This document shows positions 35,171 through 47,238 of a stretch of 64,000 nucleotides of DNA, piece after piece. The notes under the pieces were generated by a model, which was not told the origin of the DNA, ran no database searches, and saw only the letters and a program-made list of their open reading frames with translations. A program made the translations under genes and the position numbers. This DNA comes from Gyromitra esculenta. Taxonomy: Eukaryota; Ascomycota; Pezizomycetes; Pezizales; Discinaceae. The stretch's first letter is position 1. Each line of letters starts with the position of its first letter. The stretch spans positions 1,550,001 through 1,614,000 of the forward strand of contig JBCAML010000014.1 of NCBI GenBank assembly GCA_038503075.1, read 5' to 3'.

Positions 35171-37825
35171 GGTGGATAAGATTGGGTTTTTGAAGTTAAA
35201 AAAATTAAAGGACAAGTAGTTGGTGGAGTCTGTCGAAGGAGTGAAGACGAAGTGAACTAGGCAGCGAAGAAAAGAAGAAGAGGAGGGAGAGTGAAGGGAT
35301 GCTTGCTAATAGTCGAAGTATATAAAGGGCAGCAAAGAAAGGGGTGGTCAACAATGAGAAAGGGGGGGAGGTCGCAGAGGTGAGTCGTCCGTTCAGAAAC
35401 GTTGCACGGCCTGAACACGAGAGGAGGGGCTTGGGAATCGAAATTGGCAACAGGATGGAAATTCAGAAAAACAAAGAAGCCCACCACCACCATCACCAAC
35501 AGCAAAATCGTCTAGCCACACCCCTCCAAATCCCACTCCACCAGGGATAAACACACCACACGACCTGCACGTTCTTATCGGCTATCTGCATTTTTTTTTT
35601 AAATTATGCTACTTCTGAGGGATTCCTCGTAAATATTGATTTCTGAGGCTGGATAGACACCTCATCATTAGGGTATTCTCTCCCTCTCCCTCTCCCTCTT
35701 CCACCTCTGGAAACACAAACGACTTTTGATACCGTACTTGTTTAGGCTTCCCGCACCCAACGCGACAAGCCTGCCTGATTAACCGTTTTCCCTAAAGCGA
35801 GTTGAAGCCCTAGGTATCAGAGGGATAACCTTGCCGCGGGGCGCAGCGTTTACCAACCGTGGAAATCATGTGCACGGACTTTGAGTCTCTCGACCCTTGT
35901 CTGTGTGTAACATCCTTAATGTCCCATGATATTCTGCACCCTCGACCTATCAGTTATCGCTTGAGGTCCGGCAAGTTTTCGAAAAGTACACCCTGGGTGA
36001 TGATTGCTCAGCACTGCCTATCACGATAACGACCTGGTATCGAGATAAAAATACCGACGCGTGCACCTTTGCAAAGCTGATGGAGGAAGGGTGTGTGGGT
36101 CTACTGCCAGGATACAAATAAACATATAGTACAGTACGTGTGGGTACGTGTATTATACGGGGGTAACGGCATGGGAGTCAGCAAGTGGGAATGTCTAGAA
36201 ACAATATTTCATATAAGTTTTTGTTTAAAAGAGAAAGAGCCAGCCAAGCTTAATTTTGCGTGATAATGACGGGTCGGATGTTGCCAAATTCGAGAAGAAA
36301 AAGCTTCTTCGCTTGCCCTTTACTGTGGCTTGATCCCACAGGAGAGACCGATGTGTCATAAAACGAAGCGATGAGCAGCTGTGCATGAGCATACCCGAAA
36401 TTGCTTGGTCCTCCCCTAACCCTGATATGCGGGCGCTGCTCCCGTATGGGACAAAACGTAGGATCATAGCTCTAACGATATGAATGCGAAGAGAAAGACC
36501 CAGAGTCTCGGAACTCAACCTCTTTCGCCCACGCTTGTTCTCGCTGGTTTTCGCCTCAAACCGCGGACGGGCATCTCGGCGCTTTGACGAATTTGGTGGA
36601 GATTAGGATGTGCAGGAACCAGCGCTTCAGATTGCTCGTTCGGATTTGCAGGTCGAATTTTGATACACTGCCGAACAGCAAAAGAACACGGCTGTTGTCG
36701 TGTGTTATTGTTGGTGTGTAAGGGGTTGTCAGAGATTAAGGGTGAATGGAACATGGTGACACCATTTTCACGCGATTGAGAGACATTCTGAATTACGGAT
36801 GGGTAACCTCGATCGTGGGAGGGAAACCACATGAGTTATACGACGAGGGCAATAGGTATCGTGGGTCTATCGCGTTTGGCTATCGACGGAAAGAGCCGGG
36901 AAATCGCGGTTCTTTCACCTTGAGATAGATAAGCCAGCTAAAAGATAATGCCATTCTGGTTTGTATCATAACGGTCCCTAGGCATCAGTTCGAGATGACT
37001 TTCGTCTAGATGTAGAGTTTATATGTGTATATCAAAAAGAAAAGTTGTATTTCGGCTTAGGTGTTTACATGTGACATGTAACGTAATCCTAGCCAAGAAA
37101 CATGGCGTGCAAATAAACGTTTTCCTGCTACTGCTTCGAGAACATTCATGAAACAAAAACAAAAACAAAAACAATCCCTGATCGGCCAAAAACCACTGAA
37201 GTCATCGGATGATCTACCGATGTCATAAAATTCGTGGAAAATAATCTGAGCCAAGAAATTATGCCACAGACGTTTAGTAGGGCTGATGCGGACTGAAAAA
37301 AGTAGGCTCCGTTGCTTTTAGGCAAGAAAAACCGGAGGGTCTTCCGAATATCGTGATCATGAAAGTGGGTGCGAGCGGGATCGGGCGAATTTATTCCGAA
37401 AGCCGAATACCAGGGAATTGGATGTTGGATTTCGTAATCCCATAAAGTCGGACGCCTTCCCGGGCTATGCGAAATAAGACTGTCCTTTTCCGATGACCAA
37501 GGTACCGGAAAGTGTTGGAGATGGATGTTTATGCAAGTGGAGCTGACCCGGACGGATATATAGCGGTGCAGTAGCCAGCCCTTGACCTTGATGCTTGCTT
37601 GCTTGAACATATTATCATAACTAGCTAGGGCCTCCTAGCGACCTGAGATGCTAATGCAGTGGCTGTCGAACCACCGATGAGAATAATCAGGATACCGAAA
37701 TTCTAAGGCTTCGTTTCGCCTACACTACGTCTTTTTTGTTGGTGGGAGTTCACACCCTAGGATTGGTTCTAGAACTGTTGGCTGTGCGTTTATTTGGATA
37801 TATTGGAAGTACGATGGGGGTATTT
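35171..37825. other. Intergenic, no supported gene
   Basis: About 2.7 kb. It contains a CCCTCT microsatellite near 35681-35700 and an AAACA pentanucleotide run at 37151-37174. Several open frames of 100-150 codons on the minus strand (36515-36832, 37146-37610) show no motif and I do not call them. Confidence 0.5.
35319..35327 (-). promoter_or_regulatory. TATA box of the 58-aa gene
   Basis: On the minus strand, CTTTATATAC about 150 bp upstream of the ATG at 35170, followed by a CT-rich leader. Confidence 0.4.
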
Positions 37826-38038
37826 TTATTGAGCGGCTTTGGGGAGGATGTTCAATATTGTTAAATCGCACACAAAATGATGAGCGAGAGGAACCCCCAA
37901 AATGAGATATAGTACTGATAGCAGTAAAGCCAACAAAAAGGGGCGATCTAAATAGACAGCCACGAAGTCGGAATACGTGTGTTGATGTCGAGGGCGGAGT
38001 AACATTGTCGCTTGGTTTGCTTGACGATTGGGATCCAT
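37826..38038 (-). CDS. Possible 70-aa single-pass membrane protein
   Basis: An uninterrupted 70-codon frame with a good start context (AAACCATGG). It begins MDPNRQANQATMLLRPRHQH, then has a hydrophobic span of about 20 residues (FLLALLLSVLYLILGVPLA) followed by a short tail. A small tail-anchored or single-span membrane protein would look like this. A longer open frame in another register covers the same bases but has no such pattern. No homologue is recognised and there is no splice evidence, so it remains tentative. Confidence 0.35.
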   Translation of the reverse strand: MDPNRQANQATMLLRPRHQHTYSDFVAVYLDRPFLLALLLSVLYLILGVPLAHHFVCDLTILNILPKAAQ

Positions 38039-38822
38039 GGTTTGTCACTCGGACAAAGTACGCAGGTAACAGGGGTCCCCACGACAGCTCTCCAACCGTC
38101 ACCTACCATCCCCTCTAACCAACCACCTCTAGCCTCCAACCTCCATCTTCCATCACCCTCGCCATCATACTGTGAAATATAGCTACTGTAACGACCATCT
38201 CCGTTGAAAGACTGTCTTGAGCAATCTGCAAATAAATCTCGTTAATCTCACGGCTTCCCGGCAACAAAGCTCAATAGAAAAGTGAGCCAAAATTTATCCT
38301 CTGGTCTCTTTCCCCAATAGCCTTGGTAGCTAGTTGTGAAAAGAGCTTTCAGGCGTTTTCTGAGTGCTAATGCTGGATGGGTGGTATTAATATAGGAGAA
38401 ATAGGTATCCCTGCTCTGGAAAATCATCGAAGAATTTTGCTTGTCAGCCCTAAAATAAAGGATCCCATATTGGTGAGGCTTGCAAGCATTGAATCGATTT
38501 CTTCAACCAGCAGGAGGCGCCATTGTATGTTCTCCTCATCTCTCTTGGGTGGTTATAATTTTTTTGTACCTGGATTGTTTGACTACATTGAATAATTCGT
38601 CATCCCCTGTCGTTGATTCACATCCTGTTCTTCGCCCTCTTGTTTCTGGCGCTCGAACTGTCCTGTTGTCCCCTGCTTTTTAGGAAGCAGCAAATTTATC
38701 ATCTTCGCCCATGCGTAGAAATCCTGGATGGGATACCAAAACTTGAAAGATATATTGAGCTAATAAATTTTTCAGAGCAGGAGCGAGAGGGATAGAGGTA
38801 AGATCGAGGGATAAGTGGGAAC
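38039..38822. other. Intergenic, promoter of the large disordered protein gene
   Basis: About 0.8 kb between the divergent 70-aa frame and the large gene at 38823. AT-rich, no recognised element. Confidence 0.4.
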
Positions 38823-41522
38823 TTGATCACCCACTTCACGACCGAGCCTCACGCATCAGAGTCTCGACGATACTCCCACATCAGAAGGATTTCTTCTACA
38901 ATTAGGATGAGTAGCATTAATCCACATCGATTCCCTCGCCCCCAGACCTTGCCAGAGTCAAAAATTCAGATACAGAGTCAGCGAGAGCAAAATTCTGCTG
39001 AATCCGGCCATCTAACTTTCGCAAATATGGTCGGACGATTCGGAGGACAGCACACATCTTTTAGTGCAACTAACGAGAAGGAAGAATCTGGTAACCCTGG
39101 ATCTTTTACTACCTCTTTCGACTTACTTTCGATTGCCAGGATAGTCCCAGCAAAACAGAGGCGTGCGAGCAACCCCATACATATTAGTGAAGAGCAAGTG
39201 GTAGATGCAAGTGCTGTTGGAGAAGCTCCCGTTGAAAGTATTGTGCATGGTGAATGGCCCAAACAGCCATCTAATGTCATAACGGAGTGTCCCCAAACCC
39301 TAGATACGGCGAAATCAATGGTTTTTCGCCGTACAATCGCTATTCCGAGCAGCAGATTAATTCGTCGCTCGCCTGGTATTTTCGCATCTGAGAAGCCAAA
39401 AGATCCCCAAAACAATCAATCAAGAATTGCAGAAGATCCAAAAGCGTCCAGTTTTTCGTTCTTCGAAAAAAGGATTATGGCATCTCCTATAGAAGCACCA
39501 ATGCTTTTTAACAAGCAGGAGATAGAGGTTTCTCATTCGAACCGAGGAGCACGTCTTCAGACACTCGAGTTTCCGAGTTCGCTGGTCCAGCAGGAACAAG
39601 ATAAAAAGGATGGCTGGGTTGATGACTTTCAACAAGACCAATGGGTTAGTGATTGTGATAGGAAAGATTTTCAGGGTATTTTTGGTGGAGAAGATCGGAC
39701 GGTGGCTCTAGCGAAGGAAATGGATCCAGCTGCAATGTTCCAGGCCATGCCAAAATCAACTCATAGATCGGAAATCGATGACTCCATTGGGTTTACTCAA
39801 AACTCCGCTCCCTTGGTTTCTCCCAAGAGTTGCAGTGATAGTGCAGGTATTCTCAGGGCTGTCGCAGTGTCGTTTAAACCAAAACAGGGTTCAAATCTAG
39901 CTCTTGCTATATCATCTAAACCCCAGTTCGAAATGCATACCCCTGCCAGTTCTAACCTCCCTCCCAAACTAGGATCTCCGTCTGATCCATTCGCACACCT
40001 CCTCCCGGAGGGTTTTTATGGAAAAACTCTCAAACCATCAACCCCGGATTTAGCCTCGCCGCTGAGTTTTGAGAAATCCCAAGGGCCGTTGGTGAGGGCA
40101 ATCCAGTGGGAGCTTGGAGAGTCTCGTTCGGCTGTGCAGGCTTCTAAGGAAGAGTCTAATACTATTGAGACTTCTGGGGAGGTTGAGCACAAGAAGTCGA
40201 GTCTTGGTGATGCTGGAATCGGTCGTTTGTGGAGTTTTTCTGGGCAAGAAGATAGCAACCAAGCTGTTGGGAGCAAACTACTGGGCTCGGGTGATTCAAA
40301 CACTATTAATTTTAGTCCTAATGGGAAATCCTTTTCAGCACCTGAAATAGATCCTAATCCTATCTCGCGGCCGAATATACCTCGCACTAGCCCGATTACC
40401 ATTAGAGGTGAAGCCCAGGAACAAATAGTCCCGATTCCTAGAAACTCACCGAGCTCCGATCTCCAAATTGTGGAGCGTTTGGAAATTAAAGCCATGGTTC
40501 TCTCAGAGTGTGAGTCTAGTATTGTCTCTACGCTGTCAGAGGGGGCTTCGGTAAACAACTATACCAAAAATTCGGATGTTAAGGCAAATCCAGTTCCTCA
40601 GATGGACGAGCATGGAAGGAGGGGAGCTATCAGCATGCGGGGCGCCGTTATGGGATTAGGGAACAGTGGAAGCAGTGATGGGGACCCAAGAATTTCGGCA
40701 TTAGGATCTCAGGATGAGAAGTCGCCAGTAACCGAGACGAGGGAATGGCAGGCGAGCAAGTGGCTGAAAAAAAATAGCGCGATAAAGATCCGTGTCAAAG
40801 ACAAAGGTAGTAATCAGCGTGTTGGACACTGGCCGTATCCTTATCCAACCCCCGGAGTGAGAGGGAAGGAAGTCACGACCGAGTCGTTTAGGAAGCTGTA
40901 CGAGCAGCTGGCAAGCTATACTTCCCTAGGGAACTCTTATGGGAGTAAGGCTGAAAAGGAGTATTGGGGATTTGGAAAGAGGAAAAATAAATCCGGTTAT
41001 ATTCCCGGAGAGGAGCCATGGTTTGGGGGAGATAATATGAGTTTTTTTGATATAAGTTTCGGCCTCAATCCTAGTACTACTGCTGGACGAGCTCCTATCA
41101 ACCCACCACCGGGACTCTCTTCAACTCCTGTGGCTCGTGCACAAGCAGTAGTAGAGCGGGCAAGGGCGACTCAGATAGAATCAGGCGACCTTCGAGATCT
41201 TGTAGAGAGTTCAATGCCTGACTACAATGACTTTGGTGATGATCACCATAGGTTACATGCAAAGACTATCCAAGAATGGAACTCAACCCCAATATATGGG
41301 AGCACGCCAGGAGATGCTTTTGAAAACATTCCGTTTGCTGGTGAATCCGTATATAAAAATGCTAGGGGGGGAATAAGTGATAATGGAAGAGACATCGTTT
41401 CAGCAAGGGACGATAAGGCTCTGAGAAATAAAATTCAGATGAAACAATCAAGGTTGGGAGCCGGGCTTGGGGGATCCGGGCTTGGGGTCGATGTGGCCAG
41501 TCCTACCGGTTGGCCCTTTTGA
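38823..41522 (+). CDS. Large intrinsically disordered protein of unknown function
   Basis: An intronless frame of 899 aa; an in-frame ATG at 38907 (MSSINPHRFPRPQ) gives 871 aa and may be the true start. Composition is rich in Ser, Pro, Glu, Lys and Asn, with no signal peptide, membrane segment or catalytic motif, so most of it should be disordered. The C-terminal quarter looks more ordered and may be the conserved part: an aromatic block with EKEYWGFGKRKNKSGYIPGE and PWFGGDNMSFFDISFGLNP, followed by an acidic-to-basic region and a Gly-rich end (SRLGAGLGGSGLG). A frame this long in moderately AT-rich DNA is very unlikely by chance. I do not recognise the family. It converges on the mannanase gene. 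Confidence 0.75.
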   Translation: MITHFTTEPHASESRRYSHIRRISSTIRMSSINPHRFPRPQTLPESKIQIQSQREQNSAESGHLTFANMVGRFGGQHTSFSATNEKEESGNPGSFTTSFDLLSIARIVPAKQRRASNPIHISEEQVVDASAVGEAPVESIVHGEWPKQPSNVITECPQTLDTAKSMVFRRTIAIPSSRLIRRSPGIFASEKPKDPQNNQSRIAEDPKASSFSFFEKRIMASPIEAPMLFNKQEIEVSHSNRGARLQTLEFPSSLVQQEQDKKDGWVDDFQQDQWVSDCDRKDFQGIFGGEDRTVALAKEMDPAAMFQAMPKSTHRSEIDDSIGFTQNSAPLVSPKSCSDSAGILRAVAVSFKPKQGSNLALAISSKPQFEMHTPASSNLPPKLGSPSDPFAHLLPEGFYGKTLKPSTPDLASPLSFEKSQGPLVRAIQWELGESRSAVQASKEESNTIETSGEVEHKKSSLGDAGIGRLWSFSGQEDSNQAVGSKLLGSGDSNTINFSPNGKSFSAPEIDPNPISRPNIPRTSPITIRGEAQEQIVPIPRNSPSSDLQIVERLEIKAMVLSECESSIVSTLSEGASVNNYTKNSDVKANPVPQMDEHGRRGAISMRGAVMGLGNSGSSDGDPRISALGSQDEKSPVTETREWQASKWLKKNSAIKIRVKDKGSNQRVGHWPYPYPTPGVRGKEVTTESFRKLYEQLASYTSLGNSYGSKAEKEYWGFGKRKNKSGYIPGEEPWFGGDNMSFFDISFGLNPSTTAGRAPINPPPGLSSTPVARAQAVVERARATQIESGDLRDLVESSMPDYNDFGDDHHRLHAKTIQEWNSTPIYGSTPGDAFENIPFAGESVYKNARGGISDNGRDIVSARDDKALRNKIQMKQSRLGAGLGGSGLGVDVASPTGWPF

Positions 41523-42577
41523 TGGAAGTAGCAGGGGATCTGTTGTTGGTAGAGTTATTAGGGTAGTGAATAGAAAAAGAGAGAAACAGCCGGGACAGGG
41601 GCAAGTGCTGTTTGGAAAGTTGGGATTTGAAAGGGTGGCGAATTTGCTGGGGACTTCTTTTCTTTTATTTTCCTTTTTAGGTATGTAGGTCGTTGGCTGC
41701 AAGCATGTCTGAAAATTTCGGGCATGTTACTACTTAACCACACCACATTTTTCGATGCCTTTCAGTTGATTTGTATACGATAGGTAGGGAGTGCGATTTT
41801 TTAGGTAGTTGCTTGTAATCTAGAAGCTATTTTTTCTGTTGCGCTATAGTTAGGCAAGGGGTATCTAGAATTAATTTACGTCTTTTTTTCTACTATATGT
41901 TTTCTTGCGTCGGTACATGGCACTGATGTAGGTGCGTTTCTCTATTGAATGCATTTCTACTGCAGCAGAATCTTGAGATTTTCTCGGAGGAGATACGAAT
42001 AACTGAGCTTAGAGTTAGATCTTAAGTGATTTGCGCAACGTAGCTTGAAGTACATACGTATCAGGTCTTGTAGCATTAAAAAATAATATGCCTGGTGCAG
42101 TTAGACTTTAGCCGACAAACTTTCAATACGGCATGATAATGATTATATCGAGGAGTGGTTGTATTGATAGAGCTCTAGTGTGCATTTTTGTTCTTGACAG
42201 GGGCGAGGAGGTCAAAGATGGTTATACGGGACTACGTGTATGGATCTCGGAAGAGCGTAACGCATCATGATGGTAAATCATTTGCATTGAGGAGGATAAG
42301 AATTGCAACAGCGAGGGAAACTTAAGGTACTGTATGCGATTCCATACTTTACGACCGTGGCCGTTCGTGTTAGCGTTTCTGAGCTTGGCCACATTATTTA
42401 TTGACTTCTGTGGATTAGGGTTCACAGTAATTTCACTGTAAAAGAGTGCACTATTAGGAGTCTTGCCCCGATATTACCGAATTCTTAATTACAATTTAAT
42501 TTTAGGTTACTCTTCGATAAGATTATGGATAAGACTACTCTCGAGTATTGCCCCAAACTACTGGATGTTGTAAAAAC
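41523..42577. other. Intergenic, convergent 3' ends
   Basis: About 1 kb of AT-rich sequence between the stop of the disordered protein and the stop of the mannanase. No element recognised. Confidence 0.5.
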
Positions 42578-44195
42578 CTATTTGTTGAGCTTATTAACCT
42601 TTTTTACGTGATCATAAATAAGTGGCTTTGCCTCTGGATCATCTAGGTAGATCGTGAAGCCATCGTCATCTAGGGATACACGAGTCAGTATAACGTTGTG
42701 GGATTTCATAGGATCGGAAACATACTGTTTCGGCCGAATGAGAAACCACTGAAACCAAACTGCCAAAACTGATCACCAGCAAGCTTGACCTCAACACTGG
42801 TATCCTGCCATTCTCCGACGACATCGACCCTGGTTTCGTTGGAGACTGTTCCGAGATTTGATAATCGTGCCGCGTCGGTCAACCAGCCTGAGTGAGCCTG
42901 GTTAGCATCTTGAAAAGCGAACAAGCAGTTGCAGTTTACAAACCGTATTCTTCGAATACAACTGGCTTCCCTACTTTGTACTGAGCAGTTGCGTGATCTT
43001 TGACCCATTGTCTATCTAGGAATCAGCAAACCGGCACTTCTGTATCCAAGGGATATCTGGGCAAACTCACGTTCCCCATGCTGAGGTTTTGCTCCACCAA
43101 TCTGGGTATAAATGGAAAGTGCCGTAATCAATAGTGTCGACTTCAAGCTCCTCATAGAAGTCACCACCATCACCAGAAGAGTAAGCCCAGTCCGGGTTTC
43201 CGGGGAAGTTGAACTCCCCTTCTCCACCAGTTGTAACCAAATGGTAAGGATCGACCTTCTTGATGTAGGAAGATAGGTCCTTGACCCAGGCCGTCATCAT
43301 AGTGGCATTACAAGCGGTTGACCGGGGAAGATTTCGAACACCGTCAGCACCGCAGCGGGGCTCATTGGCCAATTGCCAGGCCATGATGGCTGGAGAGGAC
43401 TTGTAACGTGATACAAAGGTCTTGACGTAGTCCTTATAGGAGTTGACGATCTTGGGGACGTGGTAAAACTGTAGGCGAAGAAGTTAGTTTGTGGATTGGA
43501 ATACGAACAAGTAGAACTATAGGAAGGGGGCGGCTCACATCGTCGTGATATTTCCCACCCAGATTGATGGTAGAAACATCCATTCCACCGTAGTCTGCCC
43601 AATTGTTTGTGAGGGGAACGACAAGCTTCAATCCTAGCTTCTCTGCCACCTGAACAACCTTATCGAAGGCTTGTAAACCGGTAGGCCCATAGTCTATGAA
43701 AAGCGAAAACAAATATGAGTAAGGTTTATTCCTACATCGCGGTGGTTGCTGAGGGGTGGGTTGGATACATACTTATCTCTGATTTTCCGTTGGTCCATTT
43801 TCGGAAGTAGACATCTGACGGACCAGCACCTTCGCCACCATATTTCGGGAGACCATTGGGATCAAAAGTAGAGTTCTTGTCATAGAAACCCCATGTCCTA
43901 ACGACCTTCAGGCCAGCGGCCTTTGCGGCCTTAAGCCCAAGTTCAACATCTGTCGCGTTCTACAGAACCATCGTCAGTCATTACCGTATCCACCGGCCGT
44001 TGAAGGGGAACAAACGTTGATGAATGGGAGGTAGTAGGCATTGGTCCCAGCAAAGTAAAAATCCTTTCCGTCAAGCTGGAACTTGGGCCCGTTGGTAGTG
44101 ACGAAACCCTTGGGGGTCTTTTGGGGGCTCGCGTCAACGAAACCGGACGCCGCGATAACCAAAAGGTTCAGAAGGGTGGAAGTTGAGAAAAGCAT
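42578..44195 (-). CDS. Secreted GH5 (subfamily 7-like) endo-beta-1,4-mannanase
   Basis: An extracellular enzyme that cuts the backbone of plant mannans. Exons are 44195..44016, 43959..43773, 43693..43539, 43468..43071, 43011..42944, 42845..42726 and 42669..42578, giving 399 aa. The N terminus is a signal peptide ([20 protein letters not shown]). Family motifs in order: [44 protein letters not shown] with the acid/base E210, FHLYPDWW, and PVVFEEY with the nucleophile near E327. The splice after FEEY is the least certain: the only in-frame acceptor gives VSNETRV where the family often has a glycine first. There is no carbohydrate-binding module. A CCGGGG CreA-type site lies about 135 bp upstream (44329-44334), consistent with glucose repression. 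Confidence 0.9.
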
Positions 44196-44328
44196 GGCTC
44201 TAGGCTATCGAGATCGCTAGTAGTCAATGGAGCTCTGGGTGTGGGCGAGAGATATCGGGTGAAGAAGCAGAGAAAAACCCGGGACTGGAAAGCGAGTCCT
44301 TTTAAACTTCAGGCCCCAATATCTGCCG

Positions 44329-44334
44329 CCGGGG
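44329..44334 (+). promoter_or_regulatory. CreA/Mig1-type site upstream of the mannanase
   Basis: CCGGGG matches the SYGGRG consensus of the carbon catabolite repressor CreA and lies about 135 bp upstream of the mannanase start; a TTTAAAAG TATA-like element on the minus strand lies between them. A single six-base match is weak evidence. Confidence 0.3.
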
Positions 44335-45911
44335 TAAATTCTCAGCAGGATATATCCTAAGATTCGCCATGCCGGAAAAATTACCATGATGGTTTCTAGA
44401 AAAAATATATTTCCTAGGTATGATGGTGATATATTACTGCTCTAGCTACATGTAGTACAACGGGAAATCTAAATGCAGGTTCAATCTCTAGCCTACGAGG
44501 TTCCCGGTTAAGGCACCGATGAATTTTTATTGGACGGCCAAACGGCATCTCAATATGGAAGAATGGAAAATCGCTACAATAAATACTATTTGGCACTAGA
44601 TCAATGAATACAGCCGATATTGGCAATTGGGGGAGACCGCTAATACTTGAGCAGTTCCTGATCGGTTCTCTAACTAGGGAGAAAAACGTGGCGATGATGA
44701 ATCGTCTGCCTGTGGCCATCATCAATGCTGGGGCCAAGATTGTGGGGCATCGCTGGGCTCTAAACTTGCCTGCCTTTGATCAAATACCCAATACCCCAAA
44801 AGGGTATGGCGCCTCCCCGCAATGGCTCCACATGAAGGGGACCGCCTAATTTGCGATGATATTCGCGGGGTATCGGCAATCAGCTCCGGAATTCACGTTA
44901 GATTTTCAGGGGAAATATCGTCCAAGTACTCTAGTTATCGGCAAAAACAATTGCTAAGTACTAGTACTGCAACTTTTAGGTATGTACACTACTGGAGAGG
45001 TTGGATAAATACAGACCATTGCTAAGAGGAAGGCTTGGAGGTGTTATTCTCTAGGGCAACTTATAACACATCAGGAGGAGGTTGTTGGAGTCTGTTCGCA
45101 GCGAAAAGACCCTTTAATTGGAATAGTATCCTAAAAGCCACCCTCTTGGCCACGGTCTGCATTTATCCAAGTTCTACGGTATTCACATGGCAGAATAGAT
45201 GCTAGCATTTGCAATATGTCAAGACTATTTGAATTGTCCTCGCGAATAGCCAAAGAGGAAACCCCTTGTACCGGCCGGGTACAACTAACCTTTGGCAGAA
45301 TGCATGCAAATGAATGACTTAGTGGCTAGCTTAGTGGCTAGTATCGTGGTGAGTAATCTAATCGTATCGTATTAATTTTTAAGGCGAGGATCTGAGAAAA
45401 TAGGAATCTTGGCTATGGGGGATGTTCTATTATATTCATCCCATCCATGTCGCTTGACGACCTTTCTCAGTATTGCCTAGTCGCCGAGTGGCACTTTAAT
45501 TTATTCTTACCCCAAGAACATCAAGCTAAATTTTCCGCGGCCCTGTGCACGTGGTAACTCAGCTTCCAGGATTATAAAGTTAGGGGGGGTACATGTAGAG
45601 TATCGTTCTATATTTCGTTCCGTGTTTGATTTTTCTAGGGGATCATGGTCAGGAGATGCCAAGATAATGCCCAATAACCTTCACGTCTATTCCAATCAGG
45701 TCTGCAAGTACCTACAAGTAAACTTTGTTCGCGGATGTAGACTTAAAGAGATGGCGCATCTTGAAGAAACATGTATCTCCCCTCTCACTATGTTCCGTCC
45801 ATTAACGTATTTCGGAATGAAGGCCGTTTTGGGTGTGAGATCTGTTATTCACGACCCAGGCAAAGCGTTTCCAGACTCTATAAATTCGGAGGCATAAGTA
45901 GATCTATAGAA

Positions 45912-46046
45912 TATACTTGTCTCCCAAGAAAATAACCCGGAAACATGGGGCGTGTGGCTTTGTATTCTAAGCACCCTTGTCCAATGCCATTAGCATTAAA
46001 GCCACACGCCCCTGTTTTCGGGCTCTCGTTCTAGAAGACAAGTATA
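45912..46046. mobile_element. MITE-like inverted-repeat element
   Basis: About 135 bp. Two arms of about 49 bases (45912-45961 and 45998-46046) are inverted copies around a 36-base loop. The outer TATACTTGTCT is identical in both arms, the middle is diverged, and the inner GGGGCGTGTGGCTTT is again identical. TA dinucleotides at both borders would fit a Tc1/mariner-type target duplication. It has no coding capacity. This could also be a single-copy hairpin; other copies in the genome would decide. Confidence 0.6.
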
Positions 46047-47173
46047 TGCAATTAGTTAATGGTGGTTTAGGGAAGGGCCCGAGCGGATACTTTACTTGTG
46101 TGAACCGAGATATCTTTATCCTTTGTTTTTTCCTAGGTTGTGGCTCCTGCAACCGACACTATAGTTGGATTCCTGATATCGCATTCTGGTATTAATTTAG
46201 TTTCATGAGTTGGGCAGATGAAAGGTTGGGTTTGGTTGTGCGAGTTGATGGATCGAATGCATTAATTAGTATTCGAATTCACTTATATCATGATAGATTA
46301 TTCGGAAGTAGTCACGAGCGCCTCTCTCTGACGGTACAAGCTTAATGGTGTATAGTATGAGACCCCTGTGAACACTTTAATTTCATAGCGCTGGGTGCAT
46401 GTAGTCAAGAGCCTGGTTTACGGACCTGGAGCAGAAGTTTGCTATTTATGCCTTGGAGGGCTACTTGATACCTATGTACTATCTTCAAGCAGCAAAGCTA
46501 GCTATGGATAGACGGTGAGTGTGAAATCGATTATGTTAGTGGGATTAGAAAGATATGCTGCCAGTGAAGTTTAAGGGCAACTGTCAATAAACCAGGCAAG
46601 CATGTAACCCTAACCCACAAGATCAAACTGCCCGTTTTCAAACACGACAAGAGAGGCGATAGGAGCTTTCGCCTGGCCCATTTTACTTAACACCGTCTGG
46701 CACAGTCTCTCAAAACCAGGAGATCAGCAAATTTCAACACCAGCTGTGACTTCTTATTGGCTATATATACTTTGTGTCTCTTGAGCTTCATACGGAGAGA
46801 ATATGGTTGATAAGCCCAGAGAGAGAAGAAGGAGAGGATGGGTTTATAGACGTTACCGCCTCTTGTGTTGCGAGGGGTAGATGTCCTGAGACAGGAGGGT
46901 GCGGAAATGGACAGAGTAGGTGTGAATGGGGGAATAAGTGGTTGGTGAAGAGAATTTACTGGTGCGGTGGAGATATGGTTATTAGGGAGCAGACTGACGA
47001 AGAAGAGGAAGAGGAAGAGAGAGAAAAAGAGGAGAGGCATGAGCGAGATGAAATGGAGTATGATGAGTTTGATGAGCGGTGTTGGTAGGACAGTCAATAG
47101 TGTTTACCACTTTGGGCAGAGAAAGTGGACGTCCAGCATTACGGAAATGCCGAGTTATTTTTTGTTATTTAGT

Positions 47174-47238
47174 CATTTAGTGCGATCGCCATAACCCAAG
47201 GGTTGGATGCGTAAATGAATTCTACTACTACTACTACT
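47174..47238 (+). mobile_element. LINE-like 3' end with (ACT)n tail
   Basis: The stretch from ATTTAGTGCGATCGCCATAA to GCGTAAATGAATT (47175-47220) matches the minus strand of 50081-50125 with about three differences in 46 bases, and is followed directly by an (ACT)n run to 47238. A conserved 3' segment ending in a short tandem repeat, with a different repeat in each copy, is the mark of non-LTR retrotransposon 3' ends. No reverse transcriptase is visible upstream, so it would be strongly 5'-truncated. The A+G-rich sequence upstream (46990-47060) may belong to the same element. Confidence 0.55.

Noticed and set aside
46687..47097. Leu/Phe-rich minus-strand frame that looks like a membrane protein, and its Glu-rich plus-strand partner
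   Set aside because: Both arise from a purine-rich tract that seems to be part of the LINE-like 3' region.
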